DNA from: Ferrithrix thermotolerans DSM 19514 | GTDB lineage: Bacteria > Actinomycetota > Acidimicrobiia > Acidimicrobiales > Ilumatobacteraceae | DNA: 43,398 bases | Assembly (NCBI GenBank): GCA_945861325.1 | Contig: CAMATY010000004.1 | Location: forward strand, 1-43,398 | Direction: 5' to 3' | In this document: positions 33,617-42,847 of the stretch, piece by piece | Layout: every line of letters begins with the position of its first letter | Numbering within the stretch: the stretch's first letter is position 1 | The notes under the pieces: generated by a model | Database searches by the model: none | Seen by the model: only the letters and a program-made list of their open reading frames with translations | What the model was told of the DNA's origin: nothing | Program-made: the position numbers and the translations under genes

Positions 33617-35071
33617 ATGTCATCGTCAAGTTTTGCCGCACGCAAGGATTACCGAGTTGCCGATCTCTCAATGGCGCCGTTCGGTCGCAAAGAGATCCAT
33701 CTGGCTGAGCATGAGATGCCAGGCTTGCGTGCGCTGCGCAAAGAGTTCGGTGCGTCACAGCCACTTAAGGGTGCGCGCATTTCTGGTTCGTTGCACATGA
33801 CGATTCAAACTGCAGTGTTGATTGAAACTCTTGTTCAACTCGGCGCAGAAGTTCGTTGGGCTAGTTGCAATATTTTCTCGACACAAGATCATGCGGCTGC
33901 TGCAGTTGTTGTCGGCCCAAATGGAACTGCAGAAAACCCGCAAGGTGTTCCTGTATACGCGTGGAAGGGTGAGACGCTTGAAGAATATTGGTGGGCTACT
34001 GATCAGATGATGACATGGCCAGACGGCGATGGCCCGAACATGATTCTTGATGATGGCGGCGACGCGACAATGTTGTTGCACAAGGGTGTTGAATATGAAA
34101 AGGCTGGCGCGGTTCCTGATCCGACGACGGCGTCTAATCCTGAACTTGCAATCGTGCTCGGGTTATTGCAACGCGGTTTAAAAACTAGCCCATCGCGTTG
34201 GACGAAGATGTCGAAACTCGTCAAAGGGGTTACCGAAGAAACAACAACCGGTGTCAAACGTCTTTACAAAATGGCCCAAGACAAAGAGTTGTTGTTTCCG
34301 GCGATCAATGTCAATGACAGCGTCACGAAAAGCAAGTTCGACAATCTTTATGGATGTCGACACTCTTTGATTGACGCACTTAATCGCGCGACTGATGTGA
34401 TGATTGCCGGCAAGATGGCAGTTGTTTGCGGATACGGCGACGTCGGTAAGGGATGTGCGCAAAGTCTTCGTGGCCAAGGTGCACGAGTTGTTGTTACTGA
34501 GATTGATCCGATTAATGCATTGCAGGCAGCGATGGAGGGTTACATCGTTAATACCCTCGAAAATGTTCTTAATGTTGCAGATATTTTTGTGACTGCGACT
34601 GGCAATGAAGCAATCGTGACCGCAGAGCACATGTCAAAAATGAAGCACAACGCAATTGTTTGCAACATTGGTCACTTTGATAACGAAATTGATATGGCAG
34701 GTCTGTCGCGCAGTGGTGCAACTCGCGATGAATTAAAGCCTGGCACTGACCTCTGGACATTTGCTGATGGACACGCTGTGATTGTTCTTGCCGAAGGACG
34801 CCTTGTGAACCTTGGCTGCGCAACTGGTCACCCGAGTTTTGTGATGAGTTGTTCGTTTACGAATCAAGTTATTGCGCAAATCGAGTTGTTCAACAACACC
34901 AAAAATTATCCACTGGGTGTTTATGTGTTGCCAAAACATCTTGACGAAAAAGTTGCGTCATTGCATTTAGATGCACTTGGTGCAATTTTGACAAAACTTT
35001 CAGATGAGCAATCTGAATATCTTGGCATTGAGCCAAGCGGTCCATTCAAAGCTGAGCGTTACCGCTATTAG
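33617..35071 (+). CDS. ahcY: Adenosylhomocysteinase
   Basis: This 484-aa enzyme hydrolyses S-adenosylhomocysteine to adenosine and homocysteine using bound NAD, removing the inhibitor formed by methyltransferases. N-terminal substrate-binding motifs include [19 protein letters not shown] and [13 protein letters not shown]. The NAD domain has [27 protein letters not shown] and the C-terminal PFKAERYRY are diagnostic. It has one of the strongest Shine-Dalgarno sequences in the window, consistent with high expression. The last codons are part of a 23-bp tandem duplication that continues beyond the stop. Confidence 0.97.
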   Translation: MSSSSFAARKDYRVADLSMAPFGRKEIHLAEHEMPGLRALRKEFGASQPLKGARISGSLHMTIQTAVLIETLVQLGAEVRWASCNIFSTQDHAAAAVVVGPNGTAENPQGVPVYAWKGETLEEYWWATDQMMTWPDGDGPNMILDDGGDATMLLHKGVEYEKAGAVPDPTTASNPELAIVLGLLQRGLKTSPSRWTKMSKLVKGVTEETTTGVKRLYKMAQDKELLFPAINVNDSVTKSKFDNLYGCRHSLIDALNRATDVMIAGKMAVVCGYGDVGKGCAQSLRGQGARVVVTEIDPINALQAAMEGYIVNTLENVLNVADIFVTATGNEAIVTAEHMSKMKHNAIVCNIGHFDNEIDMAGLSRSGATRDELKPGTDLWTFADGHAVIVLAEGRLVNLGCATGHPSFVMSCSFTNQVIAQIELFNNTKNYPLGVYVLPKHLDEKVASLHLDALGAILTKLSDEQSEYLGIEPSGPFKAERYRY

Positions 35072-35098
35072 TTAACGAGCGTTACCGCTATTAGTTAA
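35054..35098. repeat. 23-bp tandem duplication spanning the ahcY stop and the convergent gene's stop
   Basis: The unit beginning GAGCGTTACCGCTATTAG (35054-35076) is repeated at 35077-35098. The first copy encodes the final ERYRY and TAG of ahcY. The second provides the TTA that is the stop codon (TAA) of the convergent YczE-like gene. Confidence 0.92.
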
Positions 35099-35715
35099 AC
35101 AGCAAGTTTTTTTACCGCTAAGCGTGGTAAAAAAAAGTGCACGAGTGGCCCGACACCAAAAGCGAATGCAAAAGTCGCGACACCGACTTGGCCACCAAGT
35201 AGCCAACCAGTTACGAGAACGATTACTTCTACTGCGGTACGACCGACGCGAATTGGTATTCCACGTTTGGCAAGACCAGTCATTAAACCGTCACGCGGAC
35301 CTGGTCCAAGTGCGCTACCAATATATAGACCAGATCCAATTGCGACAATAACGATCCCGGACAATGCCATTGGAACTCGAATAAAAATACTGGCTGGCTC
35401 GGGGATAATCGCTAGAGCGATATCGGCGACCAATCCAATTTCAAGTGCATTAAGAATCGTGCCAAGACCGGGTTTTTGTTTTAGTGGGATCCAAAGTAGG
35501 AGCAACGAAAAACCGGTGAGCACGATAATTTTGCCAATTGAGATGTCAGTTTGTTTAGCAATACCTTGATGAAATACATCCCACGGTGGTGCACCAATGT
35601 TGGCATTCATTTGAAGAGAAATACCAATTGAGAATAGCGATAGACCAATTACACAACGAATAAGTCGTCGACCAAGCCGATCACGAAATTCAAGCGTTTC
35701 TAGACCGATCACCAA
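35095..35715 (-). CDS. YczE/YyaS-like multispan membrane protein
   Basis: This 206-aa protein has about five membrane segments. MNANIGAPPWDVFHQGIA and SALGPGPRDGLMTGLAKR are typical of the YczE/YyaS family of integral membrane proteins, whose biochemical function is not established. The start is assigned to the track's first codon near 35715. It is divergent from comF across 81 bp, and its 3' end lies in the ahcY tandem duplication. Confidence 0.85.
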   Translation of the reverse strand: MVIGLETLEFRDRLGRRLIRCVIGLSLFSIGISLQMNANIGAPPWDVFHQGIAKQTDISIGKIIVLTGFSLLLLWIPLKQKPGLGTILNALEIGLVADIALAIIPEPASIFIRVPMALSGIVIVAIGSGLYIGSALGPGPRDGLMTGLAKRGIPIRVGRTAVEVIVLVTGWLLGGQVGVATFAFAFGVGPLVHFFLPRLAVKKLAV

Positions 35716-35782
35716 CTCAGACTATCGGTCGCGGACTATTTGTGACGCTAGAGCAGTGCGCAATCTTGGAACACCCTGCCGA

Positions 35783-35788
35783 CATAAT
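35783..35788 (+). promoter_or_regulatory. -10 hexamer CATAAT for comF
   Basis: CATAAT lies 8 nt before the ATG at 35797 with no Shine-Dalgarno sequence, consistent with a leaderless or near-leaderless transcript. Confidence 0.5.
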
Positions 35789-35796
35789 CTCAAAAG

Positions 35797-36510
35797 ATGT
35801 TTAAAACTGCTTTAAGAAACTTTGTTGGCGAAGTTTTTGGAAATACATGTCCTGGTTGTCAAAAAGTTTGTTCTTCGGTCTGCAAAAACTGTATTGCACA
35901 ACTTTCAGATTTAACTTCTTCAGTCAGTTCGCCAAAGTTTCACAACACTAATTTGCACGGCGCCCTAAATCAACAAGTGATCGTCGCCTTCGGGTATAGC
36001 ACGGTCGTGCGCAAAATGATTCTGGCGATTAAATATCGCAATTTGAGATCATCAATTGCACTACTAGGCGGGGCATTGGCTGATCGAATTTTTGATGAGA
36101 CTGAAAAAACTCAACAGATGGTTAGTTTTATCACTTGGGCTCCAACAACAACTAAACGAAAACTTGAGCGCGGACATGATCACGCCGAAATTCTTGCTCG
36201 GTTTGTTGCCAGAGAGTTGAAACTTCCGTGTCGCAGTGTGTTGCGTCGGTTAACTGACCAACCGCAAACTGGTCGATCCCGTGAACAGCGACTTACGGCC
36301 CCGCAATTCAGTTCTCGTGCGATTGATAATCAGTGCGTTGTTGTGATCGATGACGTCGTCACAACGGGAGCAACGCTTAAAGGGGCATCACAAGCGCTTT
36401 ACAAATCGGGAGCCAATCTAGTTATCTGTGCGGCTGTAGCATCTACAGTCTTATGGCAATCCTCGACCGAGTCCTGCGTGCTGGCGAAGGCAAGAAAGTC
36501 AAGGCGCTAG
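35797..36510 (+). CDS. ComF family phosphoribosyltransferase-like protein
   Basis: This 237-aa protein has an N-terminal zinc-ribbon-like segment (CPGCQKVCSSVCKNC) and a C-terminal phosphoribosyltransferase fold with the PRPP loop VVVIDDVVTTGATLKGAS. KRKLERGHDHAEILAR and RSREQRLTAPQF are typical of ComF. The family is linked to DNA uptake or its intracellular handling in competent bacteria; a role here is unknown. The last 58 bp overlap the start of secA in another reading frame, so the stop of comF lies within secA. Confidence 0.9.
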   Translation: MFKTALRNFVGEVFGNTCPGCQKVCSSVCKNCIAQLSDLTSSVSSPKFHNTNLHGALNQQVIVAFGYSTVVRKMILAIKYRNLRSSIALLGGALADRIFDETEKTQQMVSFITWAPTTTKRKLERGHDHAEILARFVARELKLPCRSVLRRLTDQPQTGRSREQRLTAPQFSSRAIDNQCVVVIDDVVTTGATLKGASQALYKSGANLVICAAVASTVLWQSSTESCVLAKARKSRR

Positions 36511-39188
36511 CCGACATCCTGCCAGATATCAATGCATTGGCAGCCCAAATGTCGGCAATGTCCGAGGCTGAACTGCGCGGCAAAACTGGCGAGTTTAAGT
36601 CTCGACTGGACCGCGGCGAAACACTTGAAGACTTATTGATTGAGTCATTTGCGGTGGTGCGTGAAGCGGCCACTCGCGTTATTGGACAGCGACATTACGA
36701 CGTGCAACTCATGGGGGGCGCGGCTTTGCACGCTGGTTGGGTTGCCGAAATGAAAACCGGGGAAGGTAAAACTCTCGTATCAACTCTGCCCGCTTACCTC
36801 AATGGGCTTTCAGGCAATGGTGTCCATCAAATCACAACTAATGACTATTTAGCGCAACGAGATGCAGAGTGGATGGGACAGATTCATCGATGGCTCGGTT
36901 TGTCGGTGGGTCTTGTGATTGCCGGTCGACGCACGAGTCCCGCAGAGAAGCGCGTTGACTATGCATCAGACATTACTTTTGGAACGAATAACGAATTTGG
37001 TTTTGACTATCTGCGCGACAACATGGCTGGAACGCTGGATGAAAAAGTTCAGCGTGGTTTTAATTTTGCGATCGTTGACGAAGTTGACTCAATTCTGATT
37101 GACGAAGCTCGAACACCGTTAATTATTTCTGGTCGTGTTGCTGACGCAGCAAAGCTTTATTACCGGTTTGCGTCAATAGTTCGCACGATGGTTCGTGATG
37201 TTGATTTCGACGTCGAAGAAGCTAAACGAATCGTTGTGCCAACCGAGATTGGCATCGAGAAAGTCGAGTCACAACTTGGTATCGACAATCTTTATGACGA
37301 AGTGCAGCAGAACTTTGTTCATCAGTTGCAAGTTGCTCTAAAAGCAGCCGTGCTGTATCACCGCGATAAGGATTACATCATTCAAGATGGTGAAATTAAA
37401 ATTGTTGATGAGTTCACTGGCCGAGTTCTTGAAGGTCGACGATGGAGTGAGGGAATCCACCAAGCTGTTGAAGCAAAAGAAGGCGTAAAAATCAAAGAAG
37501 AAAACCAAACTTTAGCGACAATAACTTTGCAGAATTATTTCAGAATGTACGACAAACTTTCTGGTATGACAGGAACTGCTCAAACTGAGGCTGCAGAATT
37601 AATGAATACCTACAACTTGCAAGTTGTGCCGATTCCGACTAATCGCGAAATGGTGCGACTTGATCAGGCGGATTTAATTTTTAAAACCGAAGCAGCGAAG
37701 TTTGATGCTGTAGTCAAAGATCTTGAAGAGCGGCACGAAAAAGGTCAGCCAGTTCTAGTTGGCACAGTCAGTGTTGAGAAAAGTGAGCAGTTATCGCAAA
37801 AATTAAAACAGCGCGGCATCCCTCACGAGGTTTTAAATGCCAAGCAACATACTCGTGAAGCAATGGTTGTGACACAGGCAGGTCGGCTCGGCTCAATAAC
37901 TGTGGCGACGAATATGGCGGGTCGCGGTGTTGACATCTTGCTCGGTGGAAACCCAGAGGGTCTTGCTCGCCAAGATCTGCTGAAAGCCGGCCACACTCCA
38001 GAAACATTGATGGATGAGTTTGCGTTGCCTGTCGAACTCGAGTTGATGCCTCCAGATTTCTTGAAGGCTCGCGAACAAGCGCAAACTCTATATCACGATC
38101 TGCTCAAAAAATATACAACTCAGTGCAAAATCGAAGGAGACAAAATTCGCGAACTGGGTGGACTATATGTTCTTGGCACCGAGCGCCATGAAAGTCGTCG
38201 AATCGACAACCAATTACGAGGTCGATCAGGCCGCCAAGGTGATTTGGGCGAAAGTCGTTTTTACTTAAGTCTTGATGACGAACTTATGCGACTGTTTGCA
38301 ACCGGCGCGTTGTCATGGGTCATGGGTCGCGCCTTGCCTGATGATGAAGCAATTGAAGCCAAGATGGTGACCAAAGCAATTGAGCGTGCGCAATCAACGG
38401 TTGAGCAACGCAACGGCGAAGTCCGAAAAAATGTTTTGAAATACGACGAAGTAATGAACGAACAGCGCAAAATTATTTATCAGCGCCGAGATCAAATTTT
38501 GCAAGGACTTGACCTGAAGTCGGCGGCAATGGAGTATTTGGCCGAGGCAGTTGATGCATTAATTGGGGCTCATTGCGTTGCTGAAGTTGATGACGAATGG
38601 GATGTCACGGGTTTGGCTTTAGAACTTGTTACTTTCTGGCCAACAAAAATCGTTGCGGCAAACCTCGCAAACTGTGATTCAACCGATGAAATGTACGACC
38701 TAGTGATGTTGGATGCCAGCGGATTTTATGCTCAACGAGAAGCAGAGATGGGCGAGTCCGTGATGCGAGAAGTTGAGCGGCAAGTGATGTTGCGAATCAT
38801 TGATCAAAGATGGCGCGAGCATCTAGAAGAGATGGACTACTTGCAAGAGGGCATCAACTTGCGTGCAGTTGGACAAAAAGATCCACTGATCGAATGGCAG
38901 CGCGAAGGCTTCGAGATGTTTGGTTCACTAATGAAGGGCATCGCCCAGGACTTTGTTAAATATGTAATGCATGTGCAAATAGTCAGCGACAGTTCAGCGA
39001 CTGCTGCATTGAGCAATATTCAGCAAACATCCGACGAAAATGTTGATGATCAACCAAGCCAAGTTGCTAAATCTGGCGCAAGTTCAGGCGTCTTTGGTGC
39101 GCCCGATTGGTCAAAGACACCACGAAACTCTTCGTGTCCATGTGGTTCTGGCAAAAAGTACAAGATGTGTCACGGTCGCGTAAATTAA
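36453..39188 (+). CDS. secA: Preprotein translocase ATPase SecA
   Basis: This 911-aa motor drives secretory proteins through SecYEG. The N-terminus AILDRVLRAGEGKKVKALAD is typical and confirms the ATG although it lies inside comF. Nucleotide-binding motifs are AEMKTGEGKTLVSTLPAYLNGL (Walker A) and VDEVDSILIDEARTPLIISG. MAGRGVDILLGGNPEG and RQGDLGESRFYLSLDDELMRLF are from the second nucleotide-binding domain. The C-terminal SSCPCGSGKKYKMCHG is the zinc-binding SEC-C motif that contacts SecB or lipids. -10 candidates TAGCAT (10 nt upstream) and TACAGT (3 nt) lie inside comF. Confidence 0.97.
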   Translation: MAILDRVLRAGEGKKVKALADILPDINALAAQMSAMSEAELRGKTGEFKSRLDRGETLEDLLIESFAVVREAATRVIGQRHYDVQLMGGAALHAGWVAEMKTGEGKTLVSTLPAYLNGLSGNGVHQITTNDYLAQRDAEWMGQIHRWLGLSVGLVIAGRRTSPAEKRVDYASDITFGTNNEFGFDYLRDNMAGTLDEKVQRGFNFAIVDEVDSILIDEARTPLIISGRVADAAKLYYRFASIVRTMVRDVDFDVEEAKRIVVPTEIGIEKVESQLGIDNLYDEVQQNFVHQLQVALKAAVLYHRDKDYIIQDGEIKIVDEFTGRVLEGRRWSEGIHQAVEAKEGVKIKEENQTLATITLQNYFRMYDKLSGMTGTAQTEAAELMNTYNLQVVPIPTNREMVRLDQADLIFKTEAAKFDAVVKDLEERHEKGQPVLVGTVSVEKSEQLSQKLKQRGIPHEVLNAKQHTREAMVVTQAGRLGSITVATNMAGRGVDILLGGNPEGLARQDLLKAGHTPETLMDEFALPVELELMPPDFLKAREQAQTLYHDLLKKYTTQCKIEGDKIRELGGLYVLGTERHESRRIDNQLRGRSGRQGDLGESRFYLSLDDELMRLFATGALSWVMGRALPDDEAIEAKMVTKAIERAQSTVEQRNGEVRKNVLKYDEVMNEQRKIIYQRRDQILQGLDLKSAAMEYLAEAVDALIGAHCVAEVDDEWDVTGLALELVTFWPTKIVAANLANCDSTDEMYDLVMLDASGFYAQREAEMGESVMREVERQVMLRIIDQRWREHLEEMDYLQEGINLRAVGQKDPLIEWQREGFEMFGSLMKGIAQDFVKYVMHVQIVSDSSATAALSNIQQTSDENVDDQPSQVAKSGASSGVFGAPDWSKTPRNSSCPCGSGKKYKMCHGRVN

Positions 39189-39218
39189 TTCAGTCTTTAA
39201 ATACGACGCTGTCAGCTA

Positions 39219-40337
39219 ATGAAAGATTTTTCAACAGAACTCAATGAGTTGCGCAAGCGCGTTGCTGAAGCATCGGAATATCTAAATGTTGTCGCATCTC
39301 GCGGGCTGTTAGTTGAACTAGAAGTCGAGGTCGCAAAGCCCGATTTATGGAACGATCAAAACCATGCAAAGAAGATCAACTCGCAATATGTTGCGCTTAA
39401 ATCCGACTTAGATCAGTTTGACGGGTTGTCAAGCACGGTTGATGACTTGTTTGTATTGCATGAACTTGCTCGTGAAGCCGACGATGCGACGCAAGAGCCT
39501 GAACTTGAACGCGGGGTGGCCGCATGTCGATCTCAACTTGATTCACTAGAAATGCGAAGCATGTTCACCGGAGAGCACGATGACTGCGATGCGATTTTGC
39601 AAATCAACGCCAAAGATGGAGGTGTTGATGCTCAAGACTGGAGCGAGATGCTGCTGCGCATGTATCGGCGTTGGGCAGAGATAAAGGGTTTCGGGTTTGA
39701 AATTGGCGATATTTCAATTGGCACCGAAGCAGGAATTCTTTCTGCTGACGTGACGATACGCGGCAGATATGTCTACGGGTTTTTAACTAGCGAGCGTGGC
39801 ACACACCGTCTTGTGAGAATTAGCCCGTTCGATAACCAAGGACGTCGGCAAACAAGTTTTGCCCTCGTGCAGATTTGGCCAATTTTAGATCAGGCCGAAC
39901 TTGAGATCAATGAGACCGATATTCGCATGGAAGTATTTCGTGCATCTGGCGCTGGTGGACAGCATGTCAACAAAACTTCGTCGGCGGTGCGATTGATTCA
40001 TGAGCCAACAGGACTTGTTGCGTCGTCGCAGCAGGAGCGAAGTCAATTACAAAATCGTGAAAGTGCACTTAAGCGACTCAAAGCAATGGTTATTGCTCAA
40101 GACGAAGAAGAACGCGCTGCGGCACTTGCTCAAATTGCTGGCAAGCAAGCGCAAGTCGGTTGGGGCAGCCAAATTCGCTCATATGTTTTACAGCCATACC
40201 AGATGGTCAAAGATCTTCGCACAAATGTCGAAACTGGCAATGTCACGGCGGTTTTAGATGGCGAACTTGATCAATTCATGGAGGGCTACCTGCGATGGCG
40301 CCGTTCGGACAAAGAGGCAACTAATAGCGCACAATAA
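39219..40337 (+). CDS. prfB: Peptide chain release factor 2
   Basis: This 372-aa protein releases nascent chains at UGA and UAA codons. It has the class-specific SPF tripeptide in LVRISPFDNQGRRQTSF and the catalytic GGQ in ASGAGGQHVNKTSSAVRL. The reading frame is uninterrupted from ATG; the autoregulatory CTTTGA +1 frameshift site found near codon 25 in many bacteria is absent. It is followed by ftsE-ftsX, a common actinobacterial order. No Shine-Dalgarno sequence is seen. Confidence 0.96.
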   Translation: MKDFSTELNELRKRVAEASEYLNVVASRGLLVELEVEVAKPDLWNDQNHAKKINSQYVALKSDLDQFDGLSSTVDDLFVLHELAREADDATQEPELERGVAACRSQLDSLEMRSMFTGEHDDCDAILQINAKDGGVDAQDWSEMLLRMYRRWAEIKGFGFEIGDISIGTEAGILSADVTIRGRYVYGFLTSERGTHRLVRISPFDNQGRRQTSFALVQIWPILDQAELEINETDIRMEVFRASGAGGQHVNKTSSAVRLIHEPTGLVASSQQERSQLQNRESALKRLKAMVIAQDEEERAAALAQIAGKQAQVGWGSQIRSYVLQPYQMVKDLRTNVETGNVTAVLDGELDQFMEGYLRWRRSDKEATNSAQ

Positions 40338-40369
40338 TTCGGTCATCGTCGGTGCCTGCCGTGCGCTGG

Positions 40370-40375
40370 TAAGTT
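40370..40375 (+). promoter_or_regulatory. -10 hexamer TAAGTT for ftsE
   Basis: TAAGTT lies 7 nt before the ftsE ATG with no Shine-Dalgarno sequence, fitting the leaderless pattern of the window. Confidence 0.5.
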
Positions 40376-40382
40376 AGTCGCG

Positions 40383-41060
40383 ATGATTCGTCTAGAAAAT
40401 GTGACGAAGATTTACGGCAGTGAAACAGTTGCCGTAAGAGATGCTTCGTTCGATATACCCAAGAGCCAGTTCGTATTTTTGGTCGGACCCTCGGGTTCAG
40501 GCAAGTCAACTTTGTTGAGACTGATAAATCGACAAGAGCAACCCGAGCGCGGGGATGTGTGGGTTGCTGGACGCAATATCAATGACCTTCCTGCTTCACG
40601 AGTGCCATTTTTACGGCGAAGTATGGGCAATGTTTTTCAGGATTACAAACTTTTACTGAACAAAACTGTTTTCGAAAATGTTGCCTTTTCTCTCGAAGTA
40701 ATTGGCAAACCACGACACGTGATCGAGCGCCAAGTGCCAGCCGTTTTAGATCTTGTCGGTTTGGCTGATAAACAGGGCCGTTTTCCTGAACAGTTGTCGG
40801 GTGGCGAACAACAACGAGTTTCAATTGCCCGCGCTTTCGTTAATCGCCCATTGATTTTGTTAGCCGACGAGCCGACGGGAAACCTTGACCCAACAACCAG
40901 TGAAGGCATCATGAGTTTGCTTGACAGGATTAATGAAACTGGCACAACAGTAGTTATGGCAACTCACGACCACCGAGTTGTCAATTCAATGCGCCGTCGA
41001 GTTATTCAAATGGATCACGGAGTGATTGTTCGTGACCAAGAGCGTGGAGTTTACGAGTAA
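40383..41060 (+). CDS. ftsE: Cell division ATP-binding protein FtsE
   Basis: This 225-aa ABC ATPase pairs with FtsX to activate peptidoglycan hydrolases at the septum. Motifs are [16 protein letters not shown] (Walker A), the Q-loop in [36 protein letters not shown] (signature) and [13 protein letters not shown] (Walker B). The stop codon is directly followed by the ftsX ATG, so the two proteins are made together. Confidence 0.96.
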   Translation: MIRLENVTKIYGSETVAVRDASFDIPKSQFVFLVGPSGSGKSTLLRLINRQEQPERGDVWVAGRNINDLPASRVPFLRRSMGNVFQDYKLLLNKTVFENVAFSLEVIGKPRHVIERQVPAVLDLVGLADKQGRFPEQLSGGEQQRVSIARAFVNRPLILLADEPTGNLDPTTSEGIMSLLDRINETGTTVVMATHDHRVVNSMRRRVIQMDHGVIVRDQERGVYE

Positions 41061-41966
41061 ATGTTTTCACGAATTAGTTATGCGCTGCGTGAAACCTGGG
41101 CGAGTTTTCGTCGCAATCTAACACTCACTGCTGCGGCGATTTTGACTTCTGCTGTTTCACTTTTGCTTGTTGGAACGACATTTTTGATTCAACGAGCATT
41201 CGAGAATTTGCTCGTGCAATGGCGCGGCGATGTCGAGATGATCGTGTTCGTGCGCAGTGATGCATCTGCAGAGCAAATTGGATTGATTGATTCTGTGTTG
41301 CGGTCATCACCAACAATTATTGATGTTAATAAATTACTTTATTTAAACAAGACCGAAAGTTACGAAGAGGCAAAGCGAATTTTTGTTGGCGACCCGGTGA
41401 CGCTGAGCCTGTTAACCCCCGAGTCGATCCCGACGCAGTTTAAGGTTGTTCCACTTTCTGACGACCCACAACTTGTACGATCGCTGAGCGATCAATACCG
41501 AACATTGCCCGGGGTTGAAGCAGTTGCGCTTGCCGAAGATGAGTTTCAAGTGATATCGACTCTTTCTAATTTCATTCGCGTCGTAACTTTGGTGATGTCA
41601 CTTGTGTTGTTGGCAGTTGCCGTTGGATTAATTTGGAATACAATTCGCACGGCGATGTTTGCTCGGCGACGAGAAATTGAAGTGATGAAACTTGTTGGTG
41701 CGACAAACTGGTTCATCCGTGTGCCATTTATGTTGGAAGGTTTGTTGCAGGGGTTGCTCGGTGGAGTTGTTTCTTGTGGCGGTCTGTGGGCATTGAATTC
41801 AGCTTGGACAAATGGTGTTGCCGGATTTAAACCTGGTACAGGCATTAGTTCGTTGGTTGTTCCGAGTAGTTATTTGACTTCGGTGATGTTGATTTTGCTC
41901 GGTATCGGTGCAGTAGTCGGAGCTGTCGGTTCTGCGATTGCGGCAACGCGCTTTCTTGATGTTTAA
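41061..41966 (+). CDS. ftsX: Cell division protein FtsX
   Basis: This 301-aa membrane protein is the permease-like partner of FtsE. It has an N-terminal membrane helix (about residues 20-45), an extracytoplasmic loop with DVEMIVFVRSDASAEQ and YEEAKRIF, and three further helices at the C-terminus. The FARRREIEVMKLVGATNWFIRVPFMLEG segment is the typical cytoplasmic coupling region. The smpB gene that often follows in Actinobacteria is not present. Confidence 0.95.
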   Translation: MFSRISYALRETWASFRRNLTLTAAAILTSAVSLLLVGTTFLIQRAFENLLVQWRGDVEMIVFVRSDASAEQIGLIDSVLRSSPTIIDVNKLLYLNKTESYEEAKRIFVGDPVTLSLLTPESIPTQFKVVPLSDDPQLVRSLSDQYRTLPGVEAVALAEDEFQVISTLSNFIRVVTLVMSLVLLAVAVGLIWNTIRTAMFARRREIEVMKLVGATNWFIRVPFMLEGLLQGLLGGVVSCGGLWALNSAWTNGVAGFKPGTGISSLVVPSSYLTSVMLILLGIGAVVGAVGSAIAATRFLDV

Positions 41967-41974
41967 ATAATTAC

Positions 41975-42847
41975 ATGTCAGATTTGAATGAGTTTTCGCA
42001 AATTCAATACAGCGTCAGTGAGAATATCGCGACGATCACACTTAATCGTCCGGAAAAGTTGAACGCGTTTACAAATAAAATGTTGCATGAAATTATTGCC
42101 GCGTTTGATTTGACTGACAGTGATGATGACGTTCGCGCGGTAGTTGTGACTGGTGCCGGCCGTGCTTTTTGTGCTGGTGCAGATCTTTCGTCGGGTGGCG
42201 AAACTTTCAGTCGTGGGGGCAGTGATGTGCAGGGTGTACGCGGTGTTCCGCGAGATGGCGGTGGGCTGGTGTCGCTGCGAATTTTTAATAGCAAGAAGCC
42301 CGTAATTGGCGCAATCAATGGCCCAGCTGTCGGAGTCGGTGTGACAATGACTTTACCAATGGACATTCGCTTGGCCAGCAACACATCGAAGTTTGGTTTC
42401 GTGTTCACGCGCCGTGGAATTGTGACTGAGGCCTGTTCGTCCTGGTTTTTGCCTCGTGTCGTCGGTATTTCTCGAGCAACGGAATGGGTTTTTACCGGGC
42501 GAATGGTTAGCCCTGATGAAGCCAAAGAATCAGGACTGGTACGAAGTGTTCACGCGCCAGAAGATTTGCTTCCCGCTGCCCGCGCGATTGCATCCGAAAT
42601 TGCGTTGAACACTGCACCAGTGTCCGTGTCGATGTCACGACAAATGTTGTGGCGGATGCTCGGGGCATCGCACCCGATGGAAGCCCACCGTGCAGAATCG
42701 CGAGGCATCATGCAACGCGGAAACTCTGCTGATGCTCGCGAAGGTGTGACTAGTTTTCTAGAGAAGCGGGCTGCAAATTTTACGATGAAGGTTTCGAGTG
42801 ATATGCCAGAGATTTTTCCAGAATGGCAAGATCCTGAGTTCAAGTAA
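41975..42847 (+). CDS. Enoyl-CoA hydratase/isomerase family protein
   Basis: This 290-aa crotonase-fold protein begins SVSENIATITLNRPEKLNAFTNKML. AFCAGADLSSGG and VIGAINGPAVGVGVTM form the oxyanion-hole region, and RRGIVTEACSSWFLPR carries a conserved Glu. A Gly-rich loop (GGETFSRGGSDVQG) follows the first oxyanion segment. The reaction is probably hydration of a trans-2-enoyl-CoA in fatty-acid or amino-acid breakdown, but crotonases vary widely. A TAAATA hexamer 5 nt before the ATG is a weak promoter candidate. Confidence 0.92.
   Translation: MSDLNEFSQIQYSVSENIATITLNRPEKLNAFTNKMLHEIIAAFDLTDSDDDVRAVVVTGAGRAFCAGADLSSGGETFSRGGSDVQGVRGVPRDGGGLVSLRIFNSKKPVIGAINGPAVGVGVTMTLPMDIRLASNTSKFGFVFTRRGIVTEACSSWFLPRVVGISRATEWVFTGRMVSPDEAKESGLVRSVHAPEDLLPAARAIASEIALNTAPVSVSMSRQMLWRMLGASHPMEAHRAESRGIMQRGNSADAREGVTSFLEKRAANFTMKVSSDMPEIFPEWQDPEFK

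Noticed and set aside
39219-39330. Programmed +1 frameshift in prfB
   Set aside because: The frame is continuous from ATG and no CTTTGA slip site is present near codon 25.
42004-42525. 173-aa reverse ORF opposite the enoyl-CoA hydratase gene
   Set aside because: It is a shadow; the forward gene has full crotonase motifs.
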